Positions 1 to 7,277 are shown, counted from the stretch's first letter. The stretch: 15,464 nucleotides of DNA from Verrucomicrobiota bacterium (GCA_019136035.1 JAGVUW010000811.1:1-15464), one strand, 5' to 3'. Notes: generated by a model not told the origin, from the sequence alone. Numbers and translations: made by a program.

Positions 1-304
1 TACGCCGCGAGAGCAGGAGCTCCGCCGGTGCGTTCCCTCGCGCCATCGACACCTCGATGCAGCCCCGTCCCTCCAGCATTCCACCATTCCATCACTCCAA
101 TTCGTCAGTGCTGGTTGCCGCCGCGGGGCTTTGGCTTTCCGAGGTGGCCGGCGTATGGTGTAGACCGCGTCAGGATGCGGCCAGGGCCGGCCCCTCCGCA
201 GCCTCGCCGCCCTGCCCCCGCGGGGGGGGGCGGACGGTGCCGGGCGCCACGGTGTCGTGCCCGATGATCGGAGGACCGCTTCGAAACCGCGATAGGAGCG
301 CGCC
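1..304. other. Intergenic leader upstream of the first operon
   Basis: No convincing gene is seen; short ORFs here have no recognisable content. At 77-100 there is a degenerate 8-bp tandem repeat (cattccac, cattccat, cactccaa). At 215-226 lies the palindrome CCCCCGCGGGGG, which runs into a nine-G tract at 222-230. A promoter candidate (131-159) and the Shine-Dalgarno AGGAG at 294-298, six bases before the ATG at 305, complete the stretch. What precedes position 1 is unknown, so the tail of an upstream gene cannot be excluded. Confidence 0.6.
131..159 (+). promoter_or_regulatory. Candidate sigma70-like promoter for the glycan operon
   Basis: TTGGCT at 131-136 and TATGGT at 154-159 are separated by 17 bases; each box matches four of six consensus positions. 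The site lies about 145 bases before the first start codon. It is the best match seen in the leader, but this is eye-matching in GC-rich DNA with no transcript evidence. Confidence 0.3.
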
Positions 305-1261
305 ATGACCACAGCCGAGCTGCTGCAGTTGTTCGAACAAGGCCGCCGCCGCTGCCACCTGGTCGGCAGCGAGTCGGCCGGCGTCGTCGTCGGCCTCGAC
401 CTCGAGGGCCGACTCTTCACCGCCCTGCATGGCGATATCCTGAACCGCGTCAACCCCGAGGCCTTTCTCGGGACCTGTACCCGCCAGCGCTACCTCAACC
501 CCGGCGGCGACGGCCTCTGGCCAGCCCCCGAGGGCTCACGCCTGGGCTACGAGTACAGCACCGGCGCCTGGCGGGTGCCGCCCGGGCTCTCCTCGGCGCG
601 CTTCCAGGTGACGGCCTCCGGTCCGACCAGCGCCGTGGTCCGGGCCGAGGTCGACCTGATCAACGCCCAGGGCCTCGGCGTCCCGACTGCCTTCGAACGG
701 CACATCCGACTGGAGAACGCCCCTGACGCCCTGACCGTCCACGTGACCGAGGTCATCGAGTACCTCGGCGCCGGCGCCCACCCGCGCGAGACCCTCCTCC
801 TGGCACCCTGGACCCTCTGCCAGTTCGACTGCGGCCCGGGCTGCGTGGCGCGTTTCCCAGACGCCGGCACGGGCTGCGTCTGGGACCTCTATGACCCGAG
901 CGCCGACCGCCGCCACTGCCAGGATGGCATCTGGCAGGCCCAGACCGCCGGCGGGCCGCGCTTCCAGCTCGGCCTGGCGCCCGCCGTGGGCTACGTCGAG
1001 TTCGTCGACCCGCGGCGCGGACTGCGCGTACACCGCACCAGCGGCGCCCTGCCGGCCGGTCAGGCCTACGTCGACCTCGCCGATCGGCCGCCACAGCACG
1101 AGCCGGACGGCCCACCGATTCGCTTCAGCGTCTACAGCGACCCGAGCTTCTTCATGGAGATCGAGGCGGCCGGCGGCTGCCCGCGTGAACTGACACCCGG
1201 CTGCCGCCTCGAGTTGGCCGTGACCACCGTCTATGCCCGCGAGGGAGGATACGCCCGATGA
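305..1261 (+). CDS. Predicted galactose-mutarotase-fold protein, function unknown
   Basis: A 318-residue protein with no signal peptide, so probably cytoplasmic. The ATG is preceded by AGGAG (294-298) with six-base spacing. The pattern resembles aldose-1-epimerase-like beta-sandwich proteins of the DUF4380/DUF6786 type. An early segment reads RYLNPGGDGLWPAPEG (about 62-77). It is followed by many short beta-prone segments and an acidic C-terminal block, FFMEIEAAGG (282-291), followed by a LTPG turn (about 296-299) and a final strand, as in mutarotases where that region closes the active site. I cannot name the catalytic residues with confidence, so epimerase activity is not asserted; it could be a non-catalytic sugar-binding relative. 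It is cysteine-rich for its size (Cys58, 172, 176, 180, 191, 205, 292, 300). Its stop overlaps the start of the deacetylase gene (ATGA), so the two are very likely cotranscribed and translationally coupled. Confidence 0.7.
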   Translation: MTTAELLQLFEQGRRRCHLVGSESAGVVVGLDLEGRLFTALHGDILNRVNPEAFLGTCTRQRYLNPGGDGLWPAPEGSRLGYEYSTGAWRVPPGLSSARFQVTASGPTSAVVRAEVDLINAQGLGVPTAFERHIRLENAPDALTVHVTEVIEYLGAGAHPRETLLLAPWTLCQFDCGPGCVARFPDAGTGCVWDLYDPSADRRHCQDGIWQAQTAGGPRFQLGLAPAVGYVEFVDPRRGLRVHRTSGALPAGQAYVDLADRPPQHEPDGPPIRFSVYSDPSFFMEIEAAGGCPRELTPGCRLELAVTTVYAREGGYAR

Positions 1262-2004
1262 CCGCACAGGACCGCTTCCCCTGGCCGAACGACGCCCGCG
1301 CCGCGGTCAGCCTGAGCTTCGACGACGCCCGCTTCAGCCAGCTCGACGAGGGGGTGCCCGTCCTGGGGCGGCATGGCGTGCGGGGCACCTTCTACACCCC
1401 GCCGGAGCGCCTGCGCGAACGCCTCGCCGACTGGCAGGCGGCCCTGGCGGCCGGTCACGAAATCGGCAACCACAGCCTGCGGCACACCTGCAGCGGCAAC
1501 TTCGTCTGGAATGCCCGCAATGTCCTCGAGAACTACACCCTCGAGATGATGGACGAGGAGCTCCTCGAGGCCAGCCGGCGGCTGCAGGAGATGCTCGGTG
1601 TGCCCCCGAGCACCTTCGCCTACCCCTGCGGACAGACCTTCGTCGGACGCGGCATCGAGCGCCGCAGCTACGTCCCGGTGGTGGCGCAGCGTTTCCTCGC
1701 CGGCCGCGGCTTCCGTGAGGAATTCCTCAACCGGCCGTGGTTCTGCGATCTCGCCGCCCTCGGCGGCACCGAGATGGACAGCGTGCCGCTGGAGAGGCTC
1801 CTGGCGACGATCGGCAAGGCCGCGGAACAGGGCCAGTGGGTCATCTTCGTCGGCCATGACGTCGGCAACCTGCCTCGTCAGTGCGTCACGCCCGAGACCC
1901 TGGACGCCCTCTGCGCCTGGTGCCGCGACCCGGCCAACGGCATCTGGATCGACACCGTGGCCCGGATTGCGGCGCACGTCGCCGCCGTTCGCGCCAAGGC
2001 CTGA
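1258..2004 (+). CDS. Polysaccharide deacetylase family protein (NodB domain, CE4-like)
   Basis: A 248-residue protein of the NodB homology type, which uses a metal ion to remove N- or O-acetyl groups from polysaccharides. Motif 1 is SFDDAR (Asp22 as the expected base, Asp23 as metal ligand). Motif 2 is HEIGNHSLRH (67-76), with His72 and His76 as the expected metal ligands. Motif 3 is FAYPCG (120-125). A late histidine motif FVGHD (His200) suits the leaving-group histidine. There is no signal peptide, so it may act on imported or cytoplasmic sugars; a non-hydrolytic metal enzyme of the same fold is possible. The start is set by GGAGG at 1244-1248 and by a four-base ATGA overlap with the upstream gene. 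The next gene follows after 58 bases on the same strand. Confidence 0.85.
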   Translation: MTAQDRFPWPNDARAAVSLSFDDARFSQLDEGVPVLGRHGVRGTFYTPPERLRERLADWQAALAAGHEIGNHSLRHTCSGNFVWNARNVLENYTLEMMDEELLEASRRLQEMLGVPPSTFAYPCGQTFVGRGIERRSYVPVVAQRFLAGRGFREEFLNRPWFCDLAALGGTEMDSVPLERLLATIGKAAEQGQWVIFVGHDVGNLPRQCVTPETLDALCAWCRDPANGIWIDTVARIAAHVAAVRAKA

Positions 2005-2062
2005 CCTGGATCTGGAGTACGGATCGGCGTTCCCCGCTGCGGGTCATCAGGAGACCGGTACC

Positions 2063-3766
2063 ATGCGACACCAGCACTCGCGGGCAGCCTGCGTTGCCCT
2101 GGCCATCGGCGCGATGGCCGCCGCCGCGGAGATCAGCGTCTGGACCGAGACCGCCACCCGACGCGTCCTGCGCGAGACGCCGCCCGGGAGCACCCGAGAG
2201 GTGCACCTCCAGGCCGCCCGCGGCGAGTGGGAGGGCTTCCAGGTGCTGGTGCGCAGCGCCGTGCCCATCGCCGGCCTGGACCTGGCGGTGTCCGCCTTCA
2301 CCGGCCCGGGCGACGCCGCCATACCGGCTCAGGCGGTCCAGTGCTACCGCCAGCACCAGTTCGAGATCAGCCGACCCAGCTTCAGAAATGACGCCTTCAC
2401 ACCAGGCTGGTACCCCGATGGCCTCATACCCTTCCGACACCCGCTCACCGGCCAGGCGCTCCCCGAGGCCCGCCTCCGCGCCGTGCCGTTTGACCTGCCT
2501 GCAGACCAGACGCACGGCTTCTACCTCGATGTCCCGGTCCCGGACACGGCGCCCGCCGGCGAGTACCAGGCCACCGTGACCCTGACCGCCGCGGATGCCG
2601 TCCGCGTCGAGGTCCCCGTCCGCCTGACCGTGTGGGGCTTCACACTCCCAGCGGTGCCCAGCTACCAGACCGCGTTCGGCGCCCCCGCCAAGGTCCTGCG
2701 GCAGTACATCACCGCCCGCGAAAAGGAGGGCAAGGAGACCGCCCCGGCCGACTGGGATGCCGTCGAGCAGCAGTGCGCCGACCTCATGGCGCGGCACCGC
2801 TTCAATGCCGCCCCCGCCGAGGACCTCACCCCGACGCGCCAGGCCGACGGCGCCTTCATCTTCGCCGAGGGCCTGGCCGAACGCCTGGCCGCGCACATCG
2901 ACCGGTACCGCCTGAACGCCGTGCAGGTCCCGCACCCGAACCGGGCGGTGAAGGACCCCGTCGCCGAGGCGGACGCCCTGCGCGCCTGGTTCGCGGCCTG
3001 GGATGCCTTCATCGACAAGGTGCAGCGTCCCGACGTGACCTTCTACGTCTACCTCAAGGACGAGCCCAACGACGCCGATGCCTACCGCTACGTGCAGACC
3101 TGGGGACGGGCCATCCGGGCGCTGAACACGCGGGTGAAGATCGTCGTGGTGGAGCAGACCTACCCGCAGGACGAGGCCTGGGGCGACCTCTACGGGGCCG
3201 TCGACATCTGGTGCCCGCTCTTCCCGATCTTCCGCGAGGAGAGCGCCGCCAAACGCCAGGCCCTGGGCGAGGTGGTGTGGGCCTACACGGCCCTGGCCCA
3301 GCGCGACCCGCCCACGCCCTGGTGGGCCACCGACCAGCCCCTGCTGAATTACCGCGTGCCGGCGTGGATCAGTTGGCGCTACGACATCCGCGGCCTGCTC
3401 TACTGGGGAAGCATGGCCTTCTGGCGACAGGTCGAGGATCCGTGGGATGAGCCCCTGACCCTGGACCGCAGCGAACGCAACCCCGCGACGATCTTCCATG
3501 GCGAGGGCAGCCTGCTCTACCCCGGCCGCGCCGCGGGCTACGACGGCATCGCCCCCAGCCTGCGCGTCAAGGCCCTCCGCGACGGCAGCGAGGACTACGA
3601 GTACCTGGCCATGCTGCGCCGCGCCGGACGCGGCGACGAGGCCATGCGACAGGTCCTCACGGTGGCGCGCTCGTGGTTCGATTGGGAACGCGACCCGGAA
3701 GCCTACCAGCGCGTACGGCAGGCCCTGGCCGAGATGATCCTGGCCGCGCCGCCAGCGGCACCGTAG
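2063..3766 (+). CDS. Secreted DUF4091 / GH123-like glycoside hydrolase candidate
   Basis: A 567-residue protein. The open frame extends far upstream, but ATG 2063 is chosen because AGGAG (2049-2053) sits nine bases before it and the protein then opens with an n-region MRHQHSRAAC and a hydrophobic Ala-rich core to about residue 22, a signal peptide. Residues about 24-195 form a beta-rich N-terminal domain containing the GEWEGFQVLV segment common in DUF4091 proteins. A barrel-like region follows with YLKDEPND (330-337); the Asp333-Glu334 pair fits the adjacent Asp-Glu catalytic pair described for GH123 enzymes. GLLYWGSMAFW (444-454) and the family-typical SLRVKALRDGSEDYEY (499-514) mark the C-terminal part. 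GH123 members are N-acetylgalactosaminidases, but many DUF4091 proteins have unknown substrates, so the substrate is not assigned. It probably acts outside the cytoplasm. It is third in the operon with the mutarotase-like and deacetylase genes. Confidence 0.82.
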   Translation: MRHQHSRAACVALAIGAMAAAAEISVWTETATRRVLRETPPGSTREVHLQAARGEWEGFQVLVRSAVPIAGLDLAVSAFTGPGDAAIPAQAVQCYRQHQFEISRPSFRNDAFTPGWYPDGLIPFRHPLTGQALPEARLRAVPFDLPADQTHGFYLDVPVPDTAPAGEYQATVTLTAADAVRVEVPVRLTVWGFTLPAVPSYQTAFGAPAKVLRQYITAREKEGKETAPADWDAVEQQCADLMARHRFNAAPAEDLTPTRQADGAFIFAEGLAERLAAHIDRYRLNAVQVPHPNRAVKDPVAEADALRAWFAAWDAFIDKVQRPDVTFYVYLKDEPNDADAYRYVQTWGRAIRALNTRVKIVVVEQTYPQDEAWGDLYGAVDIWCPLFPIFREESAAKRQALGEVVWAYTALAQRDPPTPWWATDQPLLNYRVPAWISWRYDIRGLLYWGSMAFWRQVEDPWDEPLTLDRSERNPATIFHGEGSLLYPGRAAGYDGIAPSLRVKALRDGSEDYEYLAMLRRAGRGDEAMRQVLTVARSWFDWERDPEAYQRVRQALAEMILAAPPAAP

Positions 3767-3781
3767 CCTGGTCAACTCGGC

Positions 3782-3796
3782 GCGGGCTCTGCCCGC
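3782..3796 (+). terminator. Hairpin just after the DUF4091 gene
   Basis: GCGGGC-TCT-GCCCGC forms a perfect 6-bp stem with a three-base loop, starting 16 bases after the stop codon. There is no U-tract behind it, so it may be a weak terminator, a 3'-end stabiliser, or one more member of the short palindromes that fill this intergenic region. Confidence 0.4.
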
Positions 3797-4068
3797 AAGC
3801 CAAAGGGTCGGTATCGGGGTCTGAGTGGCACAACCTCTTCTTCGCAGGCGTTTTGGGTTACGCTGACTCCGATGCACTACCCCTCGGCCTCCCAGAGCCT
3901 GACAGTGCCCCCGCCGCCCGCGCCGTTCCGACGTCCCCCCCGTCCACGCTGTCTGCCGCCGCCCAGCCTCCCCGGAGGGGATTCCACCGCAGAGGACGCA
4001 GGGGGACGCAGAGGGGGGGGATGGCCAGAGGACGTTCCGGCGCCTCCCTGCGGACCCTCCGTTCCGGC

Positions 4069-4149
4069 GCCCTGAAAGGGCATCATCCATCAGCCCAGGG
4101 CAACGCCCTGGGAAACAGAATGTTACGCACCGCAGGCTGGAAGTCTGCG
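4069..4149. repeat. Cluster of three consecutive small hairpins
   Basis: GCCCT-GAA-AGGGC at 4069-4081, CCCAGGGC-AAC-GCCCTGGG at 4094-4112, and an 8-bp stem at 4131-4149 (CGCAGGCT paired with AGTCTGCG, one G-T wobble, GGA loop). All have three-base loops and are separated by 12-18 bases. Because the stems are self-complementary the cluster would fold on either strand. Nothing here is coding. The likely nature is an array of dispersed intergenic palindromes; a structured RNA or a transcription stop for the convergent genes is an alternative. Confidence 0.6.
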
Positions 4150-4307
4150 ACAAGACCGTGCGCGTCACACCGCCATGGTTCAAACGAGACTGCCGGAACT
4201 CGACCGGCGGGAGAGCAGACGCCCAACGTTCAACGCCCAACGCCGGACTCCGTGCCCCCCGGACTCCCCCGACCCACGCCGCCCACCGCCCTGCCGCAAA
4301 GTGCGCC

Positions 4308-4470
4308 CGGCGGGTCAGTCCTCTAATTTCACATTAGCGGCTTCAGCGCGGCGGGGTGCCGCCCGGCGGGTCAGTCCTCTAATTTCACATTAGCGGCTTC
4401 AGCGCGGCGGGGTGCCACGGCGGGTCAGTCCTCTAATTTCACATTAGCGGCTTCAGCGCGGCGGGGTGCC
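4308..4470. repeat. Three identical 53-bp direct repeats
   Basis: Units at 4308-4360, 4364-4416 and 4418-4470 are identical over 53 bases, separated by gcc and by a single a. The match between units 1 and 2 extends three bases upstream (gcc at 4305-4307 and 4361-4363), giving a 56-base period. Each unit holds a relatively AT-rich core with the inverted repeat CTAAT-TTCAC-ATTAG (4323-4337 in unit 1), flanked by GC-rich arms. Read on the minus strand the unit has stop codons in all three frames. Unit 3 overlaps the 3' end of proA. Perfect identity suggests recent amplification; a REP/MITE-like mobile repeat is the leading idea, but no transposase is visible here. Confidence 0.9.
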
Positions 4471-5748
4471 GCTCAGGGGCCGGTGGGTGAAGTGCCGGGT
4501 ACCGTCGGCGTAGGGCGCCACGGTCTGGCCGTGGCCGAAGAGCTTCCACTTGTAGATCATCAGGCCCTCGAGGCCGACCGGTCCGCGGGCGTGGATCTTG
4601 TTGGTGCTGATGCCGACCTCGGCGCCGAGGCCATAGCGGTAGCCGTCGCTGAAGCGGGTGCTGCAGTTCCAGAAGACGTTGCCCGAGTCGACGAGGTCCA
4701 TGAAGGTCGCAGCGGCCGCCGCATCAGCGGTGATGATGGCGTCGGTATGGCGGCTGCCGTAGGTGTTGATGTGGTCGATGGCCTCGTTCAGGCTGTCGAC
4801 CACGCGCACCGACAGGGTGTAGTCGAGATGCTCGGTACGCCAGGTCGTCGCGCTCGCCGCCTCGACCGGTATGATCGCGGCCGTGCGCGGGCAGCCGATG
4901 AGCCGCACCGGCGGTGTGGTCAGGGCGGCCTGCAGGCGCGGCAGGAAGGCGGCCGCGATGTCGCGGTGCACCAGGAGTGTCTCGAGGGCGTTGCAGACGG
5001 CGACGTACTGGCACTTCGAGTCGCGCACGACCGCCACGGCCATATCCAGGTCGGCGGCGCGGTCGACGTAGGCATGGCAGATGCCGTCGGCGTGGCCCAG
5101 CACGGGGATATTCGAGTGGTCCATGATGTGGCGCACGAAGGCATTCGAGCCGCGCGGTATGATCAGGTCGATGTCATCCTCGAGGGCGAGCATGCAGGAG
5201 ACGTCCTCGCGGGTCTCGAGGAGCTGCATCCAGCCGGCGGGTGCCCCGGCGGCCTCCGAGGCGGCCGCGATGACCTCGGCCAGGATGCGGTTGGTGCCGG
5301 CCGCCTCGCTGCCGCCCTTGAGCAGCACCGCATTGCCGCTCTTCAGGCAGAGGCTGGAGATCTGCACGAGGGCATCCGGGCGCGATTCGAAGATCACGCC
5401 GATGACCCCGATCGGGCAACTGACCTTGTAGAGCTCCAGGCCCTGATCGAGTTCGGTGGCGGCCAGGGTCGCGCCGACCGGATCCGGCAGGGCCATCAGG
5501 CTGCGCACCCCGGCCACCGCCGTGGCGATCTTCGCCGCATCGAAACGCAGGCGCTTCAGCAGCGGCTCGGCCAGAGCCGTCGCGGCGGCGCGGCGGAGGT
5601 CCTCGGCGTTAGCCGCCACGATGTCGGCGGCGCGGGCTTCCAGAGCCGACGCCACCGCCGCCAACATGCGGTCCTTGTCAGCCCCGGCGGTTGCGGCCAG
5701 GGGTATGGCGGCCCTCTTGGCCGCACGGGCTGCTGATGCTACATCCAT
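4453..5748 (-). CDS. proA: Glutamate-5-semialdehyde dehydrogenase (gamma-glutamyl phosphate reductase)
   Basis: A 431-residue enzyme of the second step of proline synthesis, NADPH-dependent reduction of gamma-glutamyl phosphate to glutamate-5-semialdehyde in the cytoplasm. Family hallmarks are GVIGVIFESRPD (114-125), LKSGNAVLLKGGSEA (135-149), the catalytic cysteine in AVCNALETLLVH (Cys252), and the C-terminal block STRFSDGYRYGLGAEVGIST followed by KIHARGPVGLEGL. The frame is open further upstream, but ATG 5748 matches the usual family length and has GGGAG about ten bases before it. The final residues GTPPR and the stop codon are encoded inside the third 53-bp repeat, so the natural C-terminus (probably near FTHRPL) has been extended or recapped by the repeat. 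No proB is adjacent, so it appears to stand alone, divergent from the DUF4432 gene. Confidence 0.96.
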   Translation of the reverse strand: MDVASAARAAKRAAIPLAATAGADKDRMLAAVASALEARAADIVAANAEDLRRAAATALAEPLLKRLRFDAAKIATAVAGVRSLMALPDPVGATLAATELDQGLELYKVSCPIGVIGVIFESRPDALVQISSLCLKSGNAVLLKGGSEAAGTNRILAEVIAAASEAAGAPAGWMQLLETREDVSCMLALEDDIDLIIPRGSNAFVRHIMDHSNIPVLGHADGICHAYVDRAADLDMAVAVVRDSKCQYVAVCNALETLLVHRDIAAAFLPRLQAALTTPPVRLIGCPRTAAIIPVEAASATTWRTEHLDYTLSVRVVDSLNEAIDHINTYGSRHTDAIITADAAAAATFMDLVDSGNVFWNCSTRFSDGYRYGLGAEVGISTNKIHARGPVGLEGLMIYKWKLFGHGQTVAPYADGTRHFTHRPLSGTPPR

Positions 5749-5869
5749 GACTGCTCGACTCCCGCACAAGCCGGACGGCTCCCCGACGCGGCCCGCGCGG
5801 ACCGCCCCGGCCGCCCGGCGGCACTGGCACCGCCCTGAGATCAAGCCGGACCCGCAGCCGCGCAGGGCT

Positions 5870-5982
5870 CCCTGAAAGTCCGGTTCTGGCACCCTTTCAG
5901 GGTGCGTGGTTTCTGGGTTCGTGTTTCCGGGGGTCGTGCTCTCGCGCGACCCCCGGCTACGATCTGGCACCCCTTCAGGGTG
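5870..5982. repeat. Hairpins and palindromic repeats upstream of proA
   Basis: The 377 bases between proA and the divergent DUF4432 gene contain no gene. GCACCCT-TTC-AGGGTGC (5889-5905) is a perfect 7-bp hairpin. CCGGGGGTCG (5927-5936) pairs perfectly with CGACCCCCGG (5947-5956) around a 10-base loop. A 20-base segment at 5885-5904 recurs at 5963-5982 with one substitution. CCCTGAAAG at 5870-5878 can also pair with CTTTCAGGG at 5894-5902, which would compete with the first hairpin. In the proA direction these lie about 120-235 bases before the start codon; they may be 5' leader structure or simply dispersed palindromes. Confidence 0.65.
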
Positions 5983-6125
5983 ACCAGGCGAGCGCCGACG
6001 CGATCGTCGAACCGCCCTGACGGCCGTGGCCGGGGGTGTTAGCCGGGCTACATTGCGCTCCCGGGCGGCCGCGGCGTCCTCGTGGCCGCGGCCCGACTCG
6101 GTCAGCCATGGAGGCCCGCAGCAGC

Positions 6126-7226
6126 ATGAACACACCCGGCACACCCGCAGGCCGCGACGCGATCCGCCAGCGTATCGGCAACCTGGCCCAGCTCGGCGGG
6201 ACCCGTCATGTCATCCTCAACGAGGGTGCGGCCAAGGGCATGGCGGCCATCGATGTCGACACCGGCGCCGGCCTGCGCTTCACCGTCCTGCCCGATCGCG
6301 GCATGGACATCAGCCTGTGCTCGTTCAAGGGCACCAATCTGGTCTACCTCACCGGCAATGGCGAGGTCAACCCGGCCTTCTACGACGCCGCCGGGCTGGG
6401 CTGGCTGCATACCTTCTTCGCCGGACTGCTGACCACCTGCGGCCTGACCACCCTCGGCGCCCCCGGTCGCGATGGCGATGTCGAGCTGGGCCTGCACGGC
6501 CGTTACAGCGCCCTGCCCGCCCGGCACGTCCAGGACCGCTCGGGCTGGCAGGGCGACCGCTATGCCATCGAGCTGCAGGGCGTCGTCGAGGAAACCCGGC
6601 TCTTCGACCACAGCCTGGAGCTGACGCGGACCCTCCGCACCGAGATCGGCAGCCGGTCGGTGACCCTCCACGACCGCGTCGTCAACACCGGCTTCAGCAG
6701 CAGCCCCTGCACCATCCTCTACCACATTAACGCCGGGCACCCGCTCCTTTCCGAGCACAGCGAGCTGGTGCTGACGGCGGCGCGCACCGAGGCCCACGAC
6801 GACACCTCGCGGGCGGCCATGGCCGACTTCGCGCGTTTCGGCGCCCCGGTGCCGGGCTTCCAGGAGCAGAACTTCCTGCATCAGATGGCCCGCGGTGAGG
6901 ACGGCCTGGCGCACGCGGCCATGCTCAATCCGGCCCTGGCCGGCGGCCTCGGCCTGGCCCTCGCCTTCGACCCGGCGGAGGTGCCCTACCTGAACGAGTG
7001 GAAGATGCTCGGCCAGCGTGACTACGTCGTCGGCATCGAGCCCTGCACGGCGCCCTGCGCCAACCGCGCCCGCCTGCGCGAGGTCGGCCTGCTGCCGATG
7101 CTCGAGCCTGGCCAGAGCCGCGACATCACCCTGCACCTCCAGGTCCTCGAGGGCCCGGACGAGCTCGCGGCCTACCGCCAGCGCCACGGGATGACGCCGG
7201 TCTTCGAGCCCTTCACGGCGCTCTGA
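6126..7226 (+). CDS. DUF4432 family aldose-epimerase-like protein
   Basis: A 366-residue protein of the DUF4432 group of galactose-mutarotase-fold proteins. Visible family features are the LPDRGMDI segment (55-62), the FFAGLLTTCGLTTLGAP stretch (97-113), LHGRY (123-127), YHINAGHPLL (199-208) with conserved-looking histidines, and GIEPCT (303-308) near the C-terminus. Arg58, His124, His200 and Glu305 are reasonable sugar-contact candidates by position. The frame is open upstream with an earlier ATG at 6108, but ATG 6126 is preferred because GGAGG (6110-6114) lies 11 bases before it. It has no signal peptide, so probably acts in the cytoplasm. The expected role is anomer interconversion or binding of a sugar or sugar acid; the substrate is unknown. 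It is divergent from proA and converges on purL. Confidence 0.85.
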   Translation: MNTPGTPAGRDAIRQRIGNLAQLGGTRHVILNEGAAKGMAAIDVDTGAGLRFTVLPDRGMDISLCSFKGTNLVYLTGNGEVNPAFYDAAGLGWLHTFFAGLLTTCGLTTLGAPGRDGDVELGLHGRYSALPARHVQDRSGWQGDRYAIELQGVVEETRLFDHSLELTRTLRTEIGSRSVTLHDRVVNTGFSSSPCTILYHINAGHPLLSEHSELVLTAARTEAHDDTSRAAMADFARFGAPVPGFQEQNFLHQMARGEDGLAHAAMLNPALAGGLGLALAFDPAEVPYLNEWKMLGQRDYVVGIEPCTAPCANRARLREVGLLPMLEPGQSRDITLHLQVLEGPDELAAYRQRHGMTPVFEPFTAL

Positions 7227-7228
7227 CG

Positions 7229-7270
7229 GATCTTCCGGCGCCGGCCGTTGCCGGCCGGCGCCAGAAGATC
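7229..7270 (+). terminator. Large terminator-like hairpin after the DUF4432 gene
   Basis: GATCTTC (7229-7235) and GGCGCCGGCC (7237-7246) pair with GGCCGGCGCC (7253-7262) and GAAGATC (7264-7270). This gives an 18-position stem with a single C/A mismatch (7236/7263) and a six-base loop. It begins two bases after the stop codon. There is no U-tract, as is common in GC-rich genomes, so intrinsic termination is inferred from the size and position of the stem. Confidence 0.65.
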
Positions 7271-7277
7271 GTCTGAA

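Larger units (their letters stand above)
3767..4307. other. Intergenic mosaic of short repeats and palindromes
   Basis: No gene is supported across this roughly 540-base stretch; ORFs crossing it are repeat-derived and lack recognisable domains. It holds a hairpin at 3782-3796, then a degenerate direct repeat of GCAGAGGAC type in three copies (from 3989, 3998 and 4008) ending in an eight-G tract (4013-4020). Three close hairpins follow at 4069-4149. At 4219-4242 acgcccaacg occurs twice with a 14-base period. Similar short motifs are, from memory, scattered between genes in planctomycete and related genomes; I could not check this. Confidence 0.65.

Noticed and set aside
1598..2062. Upstream extension of the DUF4091 gene overlapping the deacetylase gene
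   Set aside because: It overlaps the deacetylase CDS out of frame, is Ser/Arg/Pro-rich, and would bury the signal peptide that starts at 2063 behind a good Shine-Dalgarno.
1886..4240. A 784-codon minus-strand ORF opposite the DUF4091 gene
   Set aside because: It reads through the repeat-filled intergenic region and then the antisense of real genes; composition bias explains it.
3673..4326. A 217-codon plus-strand ORF in the intergenic mosaic
   Set aside because: It begins inside the DUF4091 gene in another frame and runs through hairpins and direct repeats, with no recognisable domain.
4308..4470. CRISPR array
   Set aside because: The three repeats are 53 bp and separated by only 1-3 bases, so there are no spacers, and no cas genes are present.
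4453..4470. Disruption of proA by the repeat
   Set aside because: All ProA core motifs lie upstream and intact; only a short C-terminal tail falls inside the repeat, so the gene is not called a pseudogene.
5749..6144. N-terminal extension of proA by 132 residues
   Set aside because: The added sequence is translated palindromic intergenic DNA. The start at 5748 gives normal family length and has a GGGAG site.
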